From JBOHUC01 sp050733935 (lineage in GTDB: Bacteria; Eisenbacteria; RBG-16-71-46; DASYSL01), in contig JBOHUC010000016.1 of NCBI GenBank assembly GCA_050733935.1, positions 16,169 to 80,168 of the forward strand: DNA of 64,000 nucleotides, given 5' to 3'. Shown here one piece after another: positions 50,615 through 60,288 of the stretch. A model generated the notes under the pieces. That model searched no databases, was not told the origin of the DNA, and saw nothing but the letters and a program-made list of their open reading frames with translations. Each line of letters begins with the position of its first letter. Position 1 is the stretch's first letter. Made by a program: the position numbers and the translations under genes.

Positions 50615-52228
50615 TCAGCGCGCGATCACGATCCGCGTGACACTCGACTGCCCCCGCCACCGAAGCTGTGCGAAGTAGAGCCCCGGCGGAACCTGGTTCC
50701 CGCGATCCGCCCGACCGTCCCACGCGACGTCGTGGCGGCCCGCCGGGCGCTCACCCTGCACGAGCGTCGTCACGAGCCTCCCGTCGACGGCGAGGACGCG
50801 GAGCTCCGCCCGCCCCGCTTGCGGGAGCGTGAACGCGATCCGGGCCGCTCCGGCGACCGGATTCGGCGAAACGCTCGGCGGCGCGAGCGCGAGCCGCGAA
50901 TCGCCAAGCTTCGGCGACGGTTCGTCGGCCGACACGACTTCGGGAGCGAGCTCGGCGAGGAGCCGCGAGGCCGTGGCCGGTGAGATGAACACGTGCTCCT
51001 CGTTCGTGTCCGCCCAGTAGACCGCGTCGAACGGCGAGCCTCCCGCCGGATCCGGGAGGGCCGAGACGTCGAGAAAGAGATCCGAGTCGTCGAGATCGAG
51101 CGCGCTCACGGTCGGGATGAAGCAGTGCGCATCGTGCAGCGCCACGATGTCGCCAAACGGGGCCACCGTCGCGTCGAGCTGCGCGAGAGAAGCACGCCAT
51201 CCTCCCGGCGCGTTGTCGTAGGGCTTCGTACCCGACACGGTCACGACCCGCGTCTGGTCCGTGACGAGAAAGATGCGGAGGCGGCCGTTGAAGACCGTCC
51301 CGGAGCCCCCGTCGGGGAGGGCCCAGATGTCGCCGCGGATCGTGGTCAGGAGATTCGAGAAGTTGTAATCCACGAGCTGGGCGCCCGCCGCGTAGCCCTG
51401 ACCGAGCGCGTTCCCAGCCCCGTTCGCGAACGCGACGCGACGCGGCTGCGCCGGATAGCCGCCGAGGAGCGCGAGCTCGCTCTGGAACGTTGCGCGCAAG
51501 GGATCCGCGGCGGCGGTCGAGCCGCTCGTGCTGCCGAACTGGTAGACGAGCATCTGGCGGGCGGCCGGACGGTTCAGGATGTCGCGGAAGAGTGCCGCGT
51601 CCGCGGATTGACTGGCGAAGAACTCGACCCAGTGCTGGAGACCGAGCGGAATGTTCGCGCCGCGTTGCGGCGCGTCGAACGAAACGAACGTGCGCACGCG
51701 GTGCGGGATCGCATTCGACTCGAGCCACGTGAGACCGTAACGGGCCACGAGGCCGCCCATGCTCGCACCGACCACGAGCACGGTCTGCTCCGGGGCGATC
51801 GCCTCCTCGACCTGACGCAGGAGCGCGGTGAACACGAACGCGTTTCGCTGCAGGTAATCGGTTGCGTCCGTGAAGTCGAGCACGACCGCGTCGAAACCGC
51901 GCGTGCCGAGGCTCTCGACGAGCCCCTCCTGGTTGAGCTGCGTGTAGAGCTCGTCCCAGTCCATGGTGTTCTCGAGATCGAAGCCTTCGATCACGAGGAC
52001 CGGGTTCTCGAGCGCCGCATGCCCCGGCGCGAGCAGGACGAAGCCACGGCCCGTGCCGGTCGCGCCCAGGTAAGGCACGGTCGCCGTCACTTCGATCGTG
52101 TCCTGCGGAGTGGGAACGGAACCGCCCGCGACGCGATGCGAGGACCACGGACCGGCCACGGCCGCCGACGTGGTCGTCATGAGCACGATGGAGAGCAGAA
52201 GGATTCGGGCGGGTGTCACGGAGCGCAT
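50615..52228 (-). CDS. secreted lipase-like alpha/beta hydrolase with C-terminal FlgD-like domain
   Basis: A 537-residue exported protein. A signal peptide (ILLLSIVLMTTTSAAVAG) is followed by a small beta region, then a lipase-like fold: NPVLVIEGFDLENTMDW, VVLDFTDATDYLQRNAF and the nucleophile elbow VVGASMGGLVARYGL with GxSxG. Candidate acid and His follow (LFLDVSALPD, DEH-type region near EEHVFISP). The last about 90 residues (SVSPNPVAGAARIAFTLPQAG...ELRVLAVDGRLVTTLVQGERPAGRHDVAWDGR...GLYFAQL) are a FlgD-like Ig fold, common as a sorting or anchoring tail in this group of bacteria. It is one of two tail types used by secreted proteins here. Confidence 0.85.
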   Translation of the reverse strand: MRSVTPARILLLSIVLMTTTSAAVAGPWSSHRVAGGSVPTPQDTIEVTATVPYLGATGTGRGFVLLAPGHAALENPVLVIEGFDLENTMDWDELYTQLNQEGLVESLGTRGFDAVVLDFTDATDYLQRNAFVFTALLRQVEEAIAPEQTVLVVGASMGGLVARYGLTWLESNAIPHRVRTFVSFDAPQRGANIPLGLQHWVEFFASQSADAALFRDILNRPAARQMLVYQFGSTSGSTAAADPLRATFQSELALLGGYPAQPRRVAFANGAGNALGQGYAAGAQLVDYNFSNLLTTIRGDIWALPDGGSGTVFNGRLRIFLVTDQTRVVTVSGTKPYDNAPGGWRASLAQLDATVAPFGDIVALHDAHCFIPTVSALDLDDSDLFLDVSALPDPAGGSPFDAVYWADTNEEHVFISPATASRLLAELAPEVVSADEPSPKLGDSRLALAPPSVSPNPVAGAARIAFTLPQAGRAELRVLAVDGRLVTTLVQGERPAGRHDVAWDGRADRGNQVPPGLYFAQLRWRGQSSVTRIVIAR

Positions 52229-52253
52229 GGCGAAGCAGGATACCACGCCCGAC

Positions 52254-52283
52254 TTGAAGGGGTACGGGCGTGGCCGGTACACT
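52254..52283 (+). promoter_or_regulatory. promoter of pruA and downstream genes
   Basis: TTGAAG, 18-base spacer, TACACT; predicted start near 52290, leaving a leader of about 37 bases with GGAGG before the ATG at 52327. Confidence 0.5.
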
Positions 52284-52326
52284 CCTTGTGCCCTGCCGAT
52301 CGTTGCCGTCATCCGCGGAGGATCCG

Positions 52327-53934
52327 ATGAGCGGAACCACGACCCAGGCTGCCGGCCGCATCGCGCCGGTGAGCCTCGATGCGCTGCCCCCGTACGCACC
52401 CACGGCCTACGTCGACTTCTCGCAGCCCGAGCACCGCGCGGCCTTCGAGAAGGCGCTCGCCGATGTCAAAGCACAGCTCGGCCGCGAATACGAACTCGTG
52501 ATCGGAGGCAAGCGTGAGAAGGGCCAGGGCACGTTCGAGAGCCTGAACCCCGCCCGTCCGAGCGAAGTCGTGGGCCGCTTCCAGTCGGGAACGAAGGAGC
52601 AGGCCGAGCGCGCGATCGAGACCGCACACGCGGCGTTCGCCACGTGGTCGCGCGTTCCAGCCGCCGAGCGTGCGGCGTATCTCGTCGAAGCCGCGCGCCG
52701 CATGCGCGAGCGGCGCCATACGTTCAGCGCGTGGATGGTCTACGAGGTCGGAAAGTCCTGGGCGGAGGCCGATGCGGACACCGCCGAGGCCATCGACTTC
52801 CTCGAGTTCTACGCGCGCGAGATGCTGCGCTACGACCAGCCCGTGCCGCTCACGCAGCTTCCCGGGGAAAGGGACGCGCAAGTCTATTTGCCGCTCGGCG
52901 TGGGGGCGATCGTTCCGCCGTGGAACTTCCCGCTCGCGATTGCGGCCGGGATGTCGAGTGCCGCGATCGTCACCGGAAACACCGTCGCGATGAAACCGTC
53001 GAGTGATTCCCCGGCGATCGCCTGGCAATTCTTCGCACTCCTGGAGGAAGTCGGGCTTCCGCCGGGAGTGTTCAACTTCGTCACCGGCGGCGGCGGCACG
53101 GTCGGCGACGCGCTCGTGCGTCATCCGAAGACGCGCTTCGTCTCGTTCACCGGATCGAAGGCCGTCGGCATCGGGATCAACAGGCTCGCGGCCGAGGTCC
53201 AGCCCGGACAAATCTGGCTCAAGCGCGTGGTCGCCGAGATGGGCGGAAAGGACGCGATCATCGTGGACGAGGAGGCGGATCTCGAGGCCGCCGTCGAGGG
53301 CGTCGCGGTTTCCGCGTTCGGATTCCAGGGACAGAAGTGCTCGGCGTGCTCGCGCGCGATCGTTTCGCAAAAGCTGTATCCCCAGTTTCTCGAGAAGCTC
53401 AAGGCACGGGTCGAAAAGATCACGGTCGGGGAGCCCGATCACTACGGCACGTACCTGGGACCGGTCGTGAACCAGAAGGCGCGCGACACGATCCTCTCCT
53501 ACATCGAGTCGGGCAAGAAGGAAGGAAGGCTCCTCACGGGAGGCGGCGCCGTCGCGGGCCAGGACGGCTACTTCATCCAGCCGACGGTGATCGCGGACTT
53601 GAAGCCGAACGCGAAGATCGCCCAGGAGGAGATCTTTGGCCCCGTGCTCGCCGTCATTCCCGTGTCCGACTTCGACGAGGCGCTCAAGGTCGCGAACGGA
53701 ACCGAGTACGGGCTCACCGGAGCGGTCTACACGAAGAACAAGGACAAGATCGAGCGCGCGAAGCGCGAGTTCTTCGTCGGCAACCTCTACATCAACCGGA
53801 AGTGCACGGGTGCCATCGTCGGCGCCCATCCATTCGGCGGCTTCAACATGAGCGGCACGGACTCGAAGGCCGGCGGGCGCGACTACCTGCTGCTGTTCCT
53901 GCAGGCCAAGAGCATCGCGGAGAAGGTTGGATAG
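52327..53934 (+). CDS. pruA: L-glutamate gamma-semialdehyde (1-pyrroline-5-carboxylate) dehydrogenase
   Basis: A 535-residue aldehyde dehydrogenase that oxidises glutamate semialdehyde to glutamate with NAD+, the second step of proline breakdown. Catalytic Cys338 is in GFQGQKCSACSR; the general-base Glu is in VVAEMGGKDAI. VPPWNFPLAI, GNTVAMKPSSDSP, FTGSKAVGIGI and NRKCTGAIVGAHPFGGFNMSGTDSKAGG are the RocA/PruA signatures. The proline dehydrogenase domain of bifunctional PutA is absent. The gene is closely followed by the STAND regulator. Confidence 0.95.
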   Translation: MSGTTTQAAGRIAPVSLDALPPYAPTAYVDFSQPEHRAAFEKALADVKAQLGREYELVIGGKREKGQGTFESLNPARPSEVVGRFQSGTKEQAERAIETAHAAFATWSRVPAAERAAYLVEAARRMRERRHTFSAWMVYEVGKSWAEADADTAEAIDFLEFYAREMLRYDQPVPLTQLPGERDAQVYLPLGVGAIVPPWNFPLAIAAGMSSAAIVTGNTVAMKPSSDSPAIAWQFFALLEEVGLPPGVFNFVTGGGGTVGDALVRHPKTRFVSFTGSKAVGIGINRLAAEVQPGQIWLKRVVAEMGGKDAIIVDEEADLEAAVEGVAVSAFGFQGQKCSACSRAIVSQKLYPQFLEKLKARVEKITVGEPDHYGTYLGPVVNQKARDTILSYIESGKKEGRLLTGGGAVAGQDGYFIQPTVIADLKPNAKIAQEEIFGPVLAVIPVSDFDEALKVANGTEYGLTGAVYTKNKDKIERAKREFFVGNLYINRKCTGAIVGAHPFGGFNMSGTDSKAGGRDYLLLFLQAKSIAEKVG

Positions 53935-53938
53935 GCCC

Positions 53939-56900
53939 GTGCCCCATCGCCCCGCTCCCGCCTCGAGGTTGCGCCGGGCTCGCGAACCGGACGGCGCAAC
54001 CGGGACGATCCTGCGGACGAAGCTGAGCCCGCCCAACCTTCATGGCCTGGTTCTCGAACGCACCCGCCTGATTCAATCCCTCCTCGAGCGCACAGAGACT
54101 CCGCTCGCACTTCTCGTGGCCGATGCGGGATACGGCAAGACGACGCTCCTCACGGCCGCGAGCCGGCTCGCCCGGCGCCCGGTCATCTGGTATTCGCTCA
54201 TGGCCTCCGATGCGGATCCCGTCGTGTTCGGCCGTCACCTGCTCGCGGCGTTTCGGCGCGAAGTGCCGCGCTTCGGAGTCGACTTCGAGCGCACGCTCGA
54301 GGAGGTTCGTCCCGGCGCGCGCTCGGCCGAGATCCTGGGCGGCGTGCTCGCGAATGCCGTCTCGACGCTCAAGGGGCCGCGCCATCTTCTCGTGCTCGAC
54401 GACTTCCACGAGGTGTCGAACGATCCCGGCGTGGTCGCGATGGTCGAGGCCCTGCTGCGCCATCCCCCGGCGCGCCTCGGCCTCTGGATCGCGTCCCGAA
54501 CCGCACCTCCTCTCGCGCTCGATCGCCTGCGCGCACGCGGGGATGCGTTCGAGCTCGACTCGAGCCAGCTCGCATTCACGAGCGAGGAGCTGGGACGGCT
54601 GTTCGACGAGGTCTATCGCCGCCCGCTCGCGCCGGCCGAGATTGACGCACTCGCCGACGCCACGCGCGGCTGGCCGACCGCCGTGCACCTGGTTCACGAT
54701 TCGCTCGAGCGCCGAAAGGGCTCGACTCTGAGCGAGGCGCTGGCCGAGCTCTCGGAGTCGCCGCTCGAGCTCCACTCCTACCTCTCCTCCGAGGTCTACG
54801 CACGTCTCGATGAGGACTCCCGCCGGTTGCTCGAACGCACGGCGGCGGTCAAGCGGTTCGACGTCGCGCTTGCGCAGACTCTCTCGGGCCTCAGGGACGC
54901 GCCTCCGCGGCTTACCTCGCTCGCGCGGCGCGGGCTCCTGCGAACGTTTGGAACGGGGCTTTCGGCCTCGTACGAGTGCCACGATCTCGTGCGCCACTTC
55001 GTCCGAAGCGAGATCGTGGGGCAGGGCGGAGACGAGGCCTGGCGCACGCTCGAAGCGGACACCGCGCGCGCTCTCGCCGCTCGCGGCGAGAACGAGCGCG
55101 CCCTGCGTCACGCGTTGTCGGCGGGCGACGTCCCGCTCGCGTCCCGGATTCTGCGGGACCAGAGCCCGGCGCTCCTTGGCCAGGGTCGCGCGGCCACGCT
55201 CCTCGAGTTCCTGGGCGCGCTTCCCGCGGAGGCGATCGCGCGCGACCTCGAGCTCCGCCTGGCGCGTGCCGACGCCCATCAGGCGCTCGGACACTGGAAC
55301 GAGGCGGAGGAGGACTACGAGGCGGCGCTCGCGATCGCGCGGACGGGGGGCAAGCGGGAGGCCGAGTGCCACGCCTTGATCGGTCTCGGAAAGGTGCTGA
55401 ACCCGCGCGGGCGTCACGAGCAGGTCCTCGGCATGGCCGAGCGCGGGCTCGCCGTAGCGCGCGGTCTCTCGCTCGCGACGCGCGCGCGGCTCCTTCAGAT
55501 GAAAGCGGCCGCGCACTTCTACCTCGGGCAGTTTCATGCGGCCGAGTCGATCCTGGACCAGGTGCGGGCGCTGCTGCGCGCGTCGCCCGACCCCGAGCTC
55601 CTCGTTCCCACCGTGCACAACCTCGCGATCGCCTACGCGGCCCAGGGCCGCTATCGCGAAGCGTCGCGCGAGTTCCGCGCCGCGCTCGCGCAGGTTCGCG
55701 GCAGCTCCTCGCCCCGCGCTGCGCTCTATCTCTCGAATCTCGCCACCCTCTTGGTCGAGATGGGGGAAGTGGCCGAGGCCCGCGCGAGCGCGGAGGAGGG
55801 TCTCGCCGCCGCGCAGCGTTTCTCGAACCGCATGCACGAGACGATGTGCCACGAGGCCCTGGCGGAAGTCCTGACACACGCAGGCGATCTCGACGGGGCG
55901 CTTTCGGCGCTCAAGCGGGCCGAGGAGCTGAGCGCCGAGCTCCGCATGGACATCGCGACCGCCGATCTCCTGGCTCTCCGCGGCCGGATCTTCTGCGCGC
56001 GCGGACAGTACCGTCGCGCGTCGGAGTTCTTCGCACGGGCGATCGAGCATCTGTCCGAGCGGCCCGACGCCACACGGCTCCTTGCGCTCAAGGCATGGCT
56101 CGCCTGGTGCGAGCTGCGCGCGGGCCGGCCCCACGCCGCGCGCGAACTCCTCGTCTCGATCCTTCCGCTCGCCGACGCGGGCGAGAACGACGATCACCGC
56201 ATGCGCGTCCACTACTGGCTCGCCGAGGCCCGGCTCGCCCTCGGCGAGGAGACGAAGGCCGCCGCGAACCTGGGCGTCGCTCTCGCGTGCGCGCGCGAGC
56301 GTGGCTACGGGCACTTCCTGCTCGTGCAGGCGCGCGAGGAACCGGCCCCGCTCCTGTTCGCCCTCGGTCGCGCGATCGAAATCGAAACCTGCGCCGCCGC
56401 CCTGGTCGAGAGCGGGCCGGCGATCGAGGAAGCGCTGCTCGGGCTCCTCGATCAGGCACCGACCCCGATGGCCGAGGCGGCCCTTTCGATCCTGGGGGAG
56501 ATCGGCGGCGAGTCATCGGAGACGAGACTCCCCGAGCTTGCGCGTGCGCGCCGCACGCTCGCTTCGGCGATCAAAACAGCGTTGAAGCATGTGAGCGCGC
56601 GGGGACGGCGCGGTGTGCGACCGTGGGCCGACGAATCCGGGGCGCCCGCCGTCCGGCTCCAGCTCTTCGGGCCTCCGTGCCTGCTCGTGCACGGGCGATC
56701 GGTGCCGGCGTCGAGCTGGCGATCGCAACGCGCGTTTCACATCTTGATTCAGCTCGCGCTCCATCCGCGCGGGATGACGCGCGACGAGTTGCTCGAATGC
56801 TTCTGGCCCGGGCGCCAGCTCGCGGCCGGACGCCGGAACTTCCATCCCACGCTCTCTTATTTGAGACGCGTGCTCCCGCGGGCCTCGTGCTCGCCTCTCG

Positions 56901-57547
56901 TGCGGGACGGAGAGACCTACCGACTCGACTCTGAATACGCACTGTCGTGCGACCTGTGGGAATTCGAGCGCGCGCTCGAGACGTCGCGTCGCGCGGGCAA
57001 GAAGAGCGACGCGCACGACCGGCGCGCGGCCCTCGAGACCGCGGCCGGCCTTGCGGCCCGCCCCCTGCTCGAAGGGCTGTACGGAAACTGGGCCGACGAA
57101 GTGCAGGCCCGAACGAACGACCGGGTCGAGAGCGTGCTCCTCGAGCTTGCGCCTTTGCGCGCCGAGCAGGGAGAGATCGAGCGCGCGCTCGAGGCCTATC
57201 GCCGCGCGGTCGAGATCGACGCGTTTCGCGAGACGACGCGCGTCGCACTCATTGAATGCCTGATCCGTCTTGGAAACCGTCGCGCCGCGGTCGTCGAAGC
57301 CGAACGCCTGCGGGAGCTCCTCCGCCGGGAGCTCGGCGTCGATCCGCTCCCGGAGACTGAAACCGCGATTCGAAACCTCCTGGGATCGGAATCGGGAACC
57401 GGAGAATCCATGCCGGCGGCTCCCCGCGGCGCGGCCTCCCGGCGACCTCGAACGAACTCGAAGAAGATTTCTCAATCCACAGGAACAGAAGGCGTTGCAG
57501 CATCCAGTCAAGCCCGACTCAAGCCCCCCGGTGGAGGCTCCGCGTAA
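53939..57547 (+). CDS. large STAND ATPase / TPR / BTAD transcriptional regulator
   Basis: A 1202-residue regulator. The N-terminal MalT-type STAND NTPase has Walker A ADAGYGKTT (Lys67) and Walker B LLVLDDFHE (Asp154-155). A winged region is followed by about 450 residues of TPR-like helical repeats (ARADAHQALGHWNEAEEDYEAAL and similar). Near residue 905 begins a small DNA-binding winged domain (VRLQLFGPPCLLV...RSQRAFHILIQLALHPRGMTRDELLECFWPG). A BTAD domain follows (GEIERALEAYRRAVEIDAFRETTRVAL...RRELGVDPLPETE). No C-terminal LuxR HTH is present. GTG at 53939 has AGAAGG upstream; TTG at 53927 is an alternative. Its stop overlaps the first subtilase start (TAATG), so it probably controls secreted proteolysis, with a ligand-activated ATPase switch (inference). 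Confidence 0.88.
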   Translation: MPHRPAPASRLRRAREPDGATGTILRTKLSPPNLHGLVLERTRLIQSLLERTETPLALLVADAGYGKTTLLTAASRLARRPVIWYSLMASDADPVVFGRHLLAAFRREVPRFGVDFERTLEEVRPGARSAEILGGVLANAVSTLKGPRHLLVLDDFHEVSNDPGVVAMVEALLRHPPARLGLWIASRTAPPLALDRLRARGDAFELDSSQLAFTSEELGRLFDEVYRRPLAPAEIDALADATRGWPTAVHLVHDSLERRKGSTLSEALAELSESPLELHSYLSSEVYARLDEDSRRLLERTAAVKRFDVALAQTLSGLRDAPPRLTSLARRGLLRTFGTGLSASYECHDLVRHFVRSEIVGQGGDEAWRTLEADTARALAARGENERALRHALSAGDVPLASRILRDQSPALLGQGRAATLLEFLGALPAEAIARDLELRLARADAHQALGHWNEAEEDYEAALAIARTGGKREAECHALIGLGKVLNPRGRHEQVLGMAERGLAVARGLSLATRARLLQMKAAAHFYLGQFHAAESILDQVRALLRASPDPELLVPTVHNLAIAYAAQGRYREASREFRAALAQVRGSSSPRAALYLSNLATLLVEMGEVAEARASAEEGLAAAQRFSNRMHETMCHEALAEVLTHAGDLDGALSALKRAEELSAELRMDIATADLLALRGRIFCARGQYRRASEFFARAIEHLSERPDATRLLALKAWLAWCELRAGRPHAARELLVSILPLADAGENDDHRMRVHYWLAEARLALGEETKAAANLGVALACARERGYGHFLLVQAREEPAPLLFALGRAIEIETCAAALVESGPAIEEALLGLLDQAPTPMAEAALSILGEIGGESSETRLPELARARRTLASAIKTALKHVSARGRRGVRPWADESGAPAVRLQLFGPPCLLVHGRSVPASSWRSQRAFHILIQLALHPRGMTRDELLECFWPGRQLAAGRRNFHPTLSYLRRVLPRASCSPLVRDGETYRLDSEYALSCDLWEFERALETSRRAGKKSDAHDRRAALETAAGLAARPLLEGLYGNWADEVQARTNDRVESVLLELAPLRAEQGEIERALEAYRRAVEIDAFRETTRVALIECLIRLGNRRAAVVEAERLRELLRRELGVDPLPETETAIRNLLGSESGTGESMPAAPRGAASRRPRTNSKKISQSTGTEGVAASSQARLKPPGGGSA

Positions 57548-60177
57548 TGGCAACCCGGGCACGCCCCTCCCGGCCCAGGCCGGATCGCACGGTTTCGCGT
57601 CGATCCCGCGGACGCGCATGGACGCGATTCCTCGGCGGATTCGGTGTGAGGCTCGCGCTCGTGCTCACCGTCGGCTCGCTGAGCACGGGGCTTGTCGGGG
57701 TTGCCGGAGCAGGAACGTGGGTGTGGGACCAGGACGAGAATGGTCTCGATGATCGAATGGAGACGGTGCAGGTGGACGGGTACCGCTTCTCCTTCGAGAA
57801 CGCGGACACGCTCGCCCGCCAGCGATTCCAGGTCTCGCGCATCGTCGGGGGTCTGCTCTACGGCGTGTACGTGCGCTACGCGTCGCCCCCCAGCCCGGCG
57901 GACCTGGGCGCACTCGCGTTGATCGGCCTCCCGGTGCGTCATCGCATCGAGTCGCTGCCGGCGGTCCGCGTGACCGGGACATTCGCCCAGGCGATTCTCG
58001 CGCGCGGGCTCCCGGGAGTCGTGCGCGTGGAGGTGGTCCCGATCCTCTACCCGGGGGCGCACGACGGCTCGGCCGCGATTGGAGTGCGCGACCCGAGCGA
58101 ACGGGTCTTCCCCACGTGGGCGGGCCCGGGAGGAGAAACGGAGACCGGAGAGGGCGTGGTCATCGCCTTCCTCGACAGCGGCGTCAACGACGCCGCGGAC
58201 GGCGGCTATCCGGGCCACGAATCGCTCGCGGGGCGGTTCGTGGGCGGAGCAGCCTTCACGTTGGGGGATTCGCTTCTCGATACTTCGCGGGACGGAACGA
58301 CGAACCCGAAGGATGAGAGCGGATCGCTCACGACGGCGCACGGGACGCACGTTGCGGCCATTGCGCTCGGCGCGGGGGGCGCCAGCGGTTTGGCTCGCGG
58401 CGTCGCCCCGGGCGCTCGTTTCGTGGACGTCAAGGTGCTCGGCTTGACGGGCCTGGGAACCGGAGTCGCTGAAGCCCTCGACTGGTGCATCTCGAATCGC
58501 GATCGCGACTGGGGCGATCCCGATCCGGAAGCCACAGGCATCGACGTCATCAACGTCTCGCTCTCGAGCCTCGATGAAAGCGACGGGCAGGATCTCGCTT
58601 CGCAGCTTGCGAGCCGCGCGGTCGATCTCGGGATCGTGGTCGTCGCTTCGATGGGCAACGACAGCCGGACCGGAATGGCGCCCTCCCCCGCTGCCGGCGA
58701 CGGCGTGATCGCGGTCGGTGCGTGGGACGTCCAGCGATCGGGCGAGCCGGGCGACGACGTCTACCCTCTGTTCAACAACTACGGTCCCCGCGCCGGCGAT
58801 GGCGATCTCGACCTGACCGACGAGGAGAAGCCGGATCTCCTGGCACCCGGAGTCGGAGTCCTCTCCGCGGACGGCGATCTGGGAAGCGACGGCACGCGCT
58901 ATCGCAGAGCGTCGGGAACGAGCATGGCCGCACCGTTCGTGAGCGGTACTGCGGCACTTCTTCTCTCCGCGTTCCCCGGGCTCGAGCCCGGACAAGTCGC
59001 GCATCTCCTGCGCAGCACCGCGCGGCGGAACCTCACGGGCCTCCCGTCCGGCGTCGGAAGAACGACTCCGGGCTGGCTCTCGCCGCGGGGCTTCGGCGTG
59101 CTCGACGTTTACGCGGCTTTGCTCGAAGCGCGCGATCCGGAACGGACACAGGTGCGACGCTTCACGCTCACGTCTCTCGACACAGTGCTCGCGGCGGAGG
59201 TGTGGACACAGCGCGAGCGCGGCGCGACGCACGTCGTCTTCGAGCGCGCGCCCGACCTGTCCGGCGTGCCGGGGGCGTTTGCGCCATTCGATTCGATCGC
59301 TCTCGCCGGCGACTCGACGCTCGCGGACGGCACGAACCTCTCCGCCCACTCGCGCACGTGGCCCGTGCCGCCGTCGGAGTGGCACGTCCCGTTCTGGTAT
59401 CGGACGGCGTACACCGAAGCCGGCGCACGGTTCTCGGGCCCCGCACGCCGATTCGTGCCCGCGGCTGGTCCGCGCGTGGCGACTCTTCGTGTGACGATCG
59501 TTCACAACGCGTACGACAGCGACATCGATGCGGTCGTGCGCGCCGGGGCGCAGGCGAACGCGCCTTCGTTCGCGGTGCCTGCGAGTCAGAGTGCTGTGTC
59601 CACGGATTGGGTCGACGGTCTCTCCACGACCGGCAACGTGGCTCTCTCTTTCGAGATCCCCGTGACTGCCGGGACCGTCGACCCTCTTCTACCGCCGTCG
59701 CCTTCCGCGCCCTGGTATCTCGACGTCACGGAAGGGGGATTCCTCAATCGAAGCGGTCGCGTCACCCACTTCGACCTCACGCTCCACGAGCCGGGCGGTG
59801 ACGTCGTCTACGAGGGCGGACCTCTGCCGGCATGGACGGTTCAAGGCCAGACGACCACGGTGCGCATCCCGGTCGGAATCGTGGACGCACCCGCATTCGA
59901 ATCCGTGGCCGGCCTCGCCATCCTGCCGAATCCCGCACCCCAGGGCGCTGTGCTTCGGTTCCGCTCCCCCGTTCCGATCGCCGGGCCGATCGCGATCCAC
60001 GACGCTCGCGGGCGCCGGGTCGCGGAGGTCCCCGCGGGTCCGGACGACGGCGCCGCCGGGACCGACCGCTCGTTCCTCCCCGTCGACGGTGCCGGTCGCT
60101 CGCTCGCACCGGGACTCTATTTCGCGCGGCTCGGGCCCCTGCGGGCGAGCTTCGTGGTCCTCCCAGTCAAGCGGTAG
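57547..60177 (+). CDS. secreted subtilisin-like serine protease (S8), first of two
   Basis: An 876-residue protease. A long basic N-region and hydrophobic segment (about residues 30-55) export it. Then WVWDQDENGLDDRMET, an inhibitor-like prodomain, and the S8 domain with triad Asp210 (FLDSGVND), His265 (AHGTHVAA) and Ser459 (GTSMAAPFVSG). The C-terminal 400 residues are beta-rich, and the last about 90 are a degenerate FlgD-like Ig domain (AGLAILPNPAPQGAVLRF...GLYFARLGP). ATG overlaps the regulator stop. Probably digests proteins outside the cell, supplying amino acids, including proline, for the upstream pruA product. Confidence 0.93.
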   Translation: MATRARPSRPRPDRTVSRRSRGRAWTRFLGGFGVRLALVLTVGSLSTGLVGVAGAGTWVWDQDENGLDDRMETVQVDGYRFSFENADTLARQRFQVSRIVGGLLYGVYVRYASPPSPADLGALALIGLPVRHRIESLPAVRVTGTFAQAILARGLPGVVRVEVVPILYPGAHDGSAAIGVRDPSERVFPTWAGPGGETETGEGVVIAFLDSGVNDAADGGYPGHESLAGRFVGGAAFTLGDSLLDTSRDGTTNPKDESGSLTTAHGTHVAAIALGAGGASGLARGVAPGARFVDVKVLGLTGLGTGVAEALDWCISNRDRDWGDPDPEATGIDVINVSLSSLDESDGQDLASQLASRAVDLGIVVVASMGNDSRTGMAPSPAAGDGVIAVGAWDVQRSGEPGDDVYPLFNNYGPRAGDGDLDLTDEEKPDLLAPGVGVLSADGDLGSDGTRYRRASGTSMAAPFVSGTAALLLSAFPGLEPGQVAHLLRSTARRNLTGLPSGVGRTTPGWLSPRGFGVLDVYAALLEARDPERTQVRRFTLTSLDTVLAAEVWTQRERGATHVVFERAPDLSGVPGAFAPFDSIALAGDSTLADGTNLSAHSRTWPVPPSEWHVPFWYRTAYTEAGARFSGPARRFVPAAGPRVATLRVTIVHNAYDSDIDAVVRAGAQANAPSFAVPASQSAVSTDWVDGLSTTGNVALSFEIPVTAGTVDPLLPPSPSAPWYLDVTEGGFLNRSGRVTHFDLTLHEPGGDVVYEGGPLPAWTVQGQTTTVRIPVGIVDAPAFESVAGLAILPNPAPQGAVLRFRSPVPIAGPIAIHDARGRRVAEVPAGPDDGAAGTDRSFLPVDGAGRSLAPGLYFARLGPLRASFVVLPVKR

Positions 60178-60288
60178 TCAAGCCCCGCCTGAGACGCTCC
60201 GCCCGGCGGTTCGAAGAGGCGACAGCCGTTCTCTCCGAATCGCCGGCAAGCCGGCCTCCGCTCCCTGCCGGCGCAGGAGTCGCCCCTC

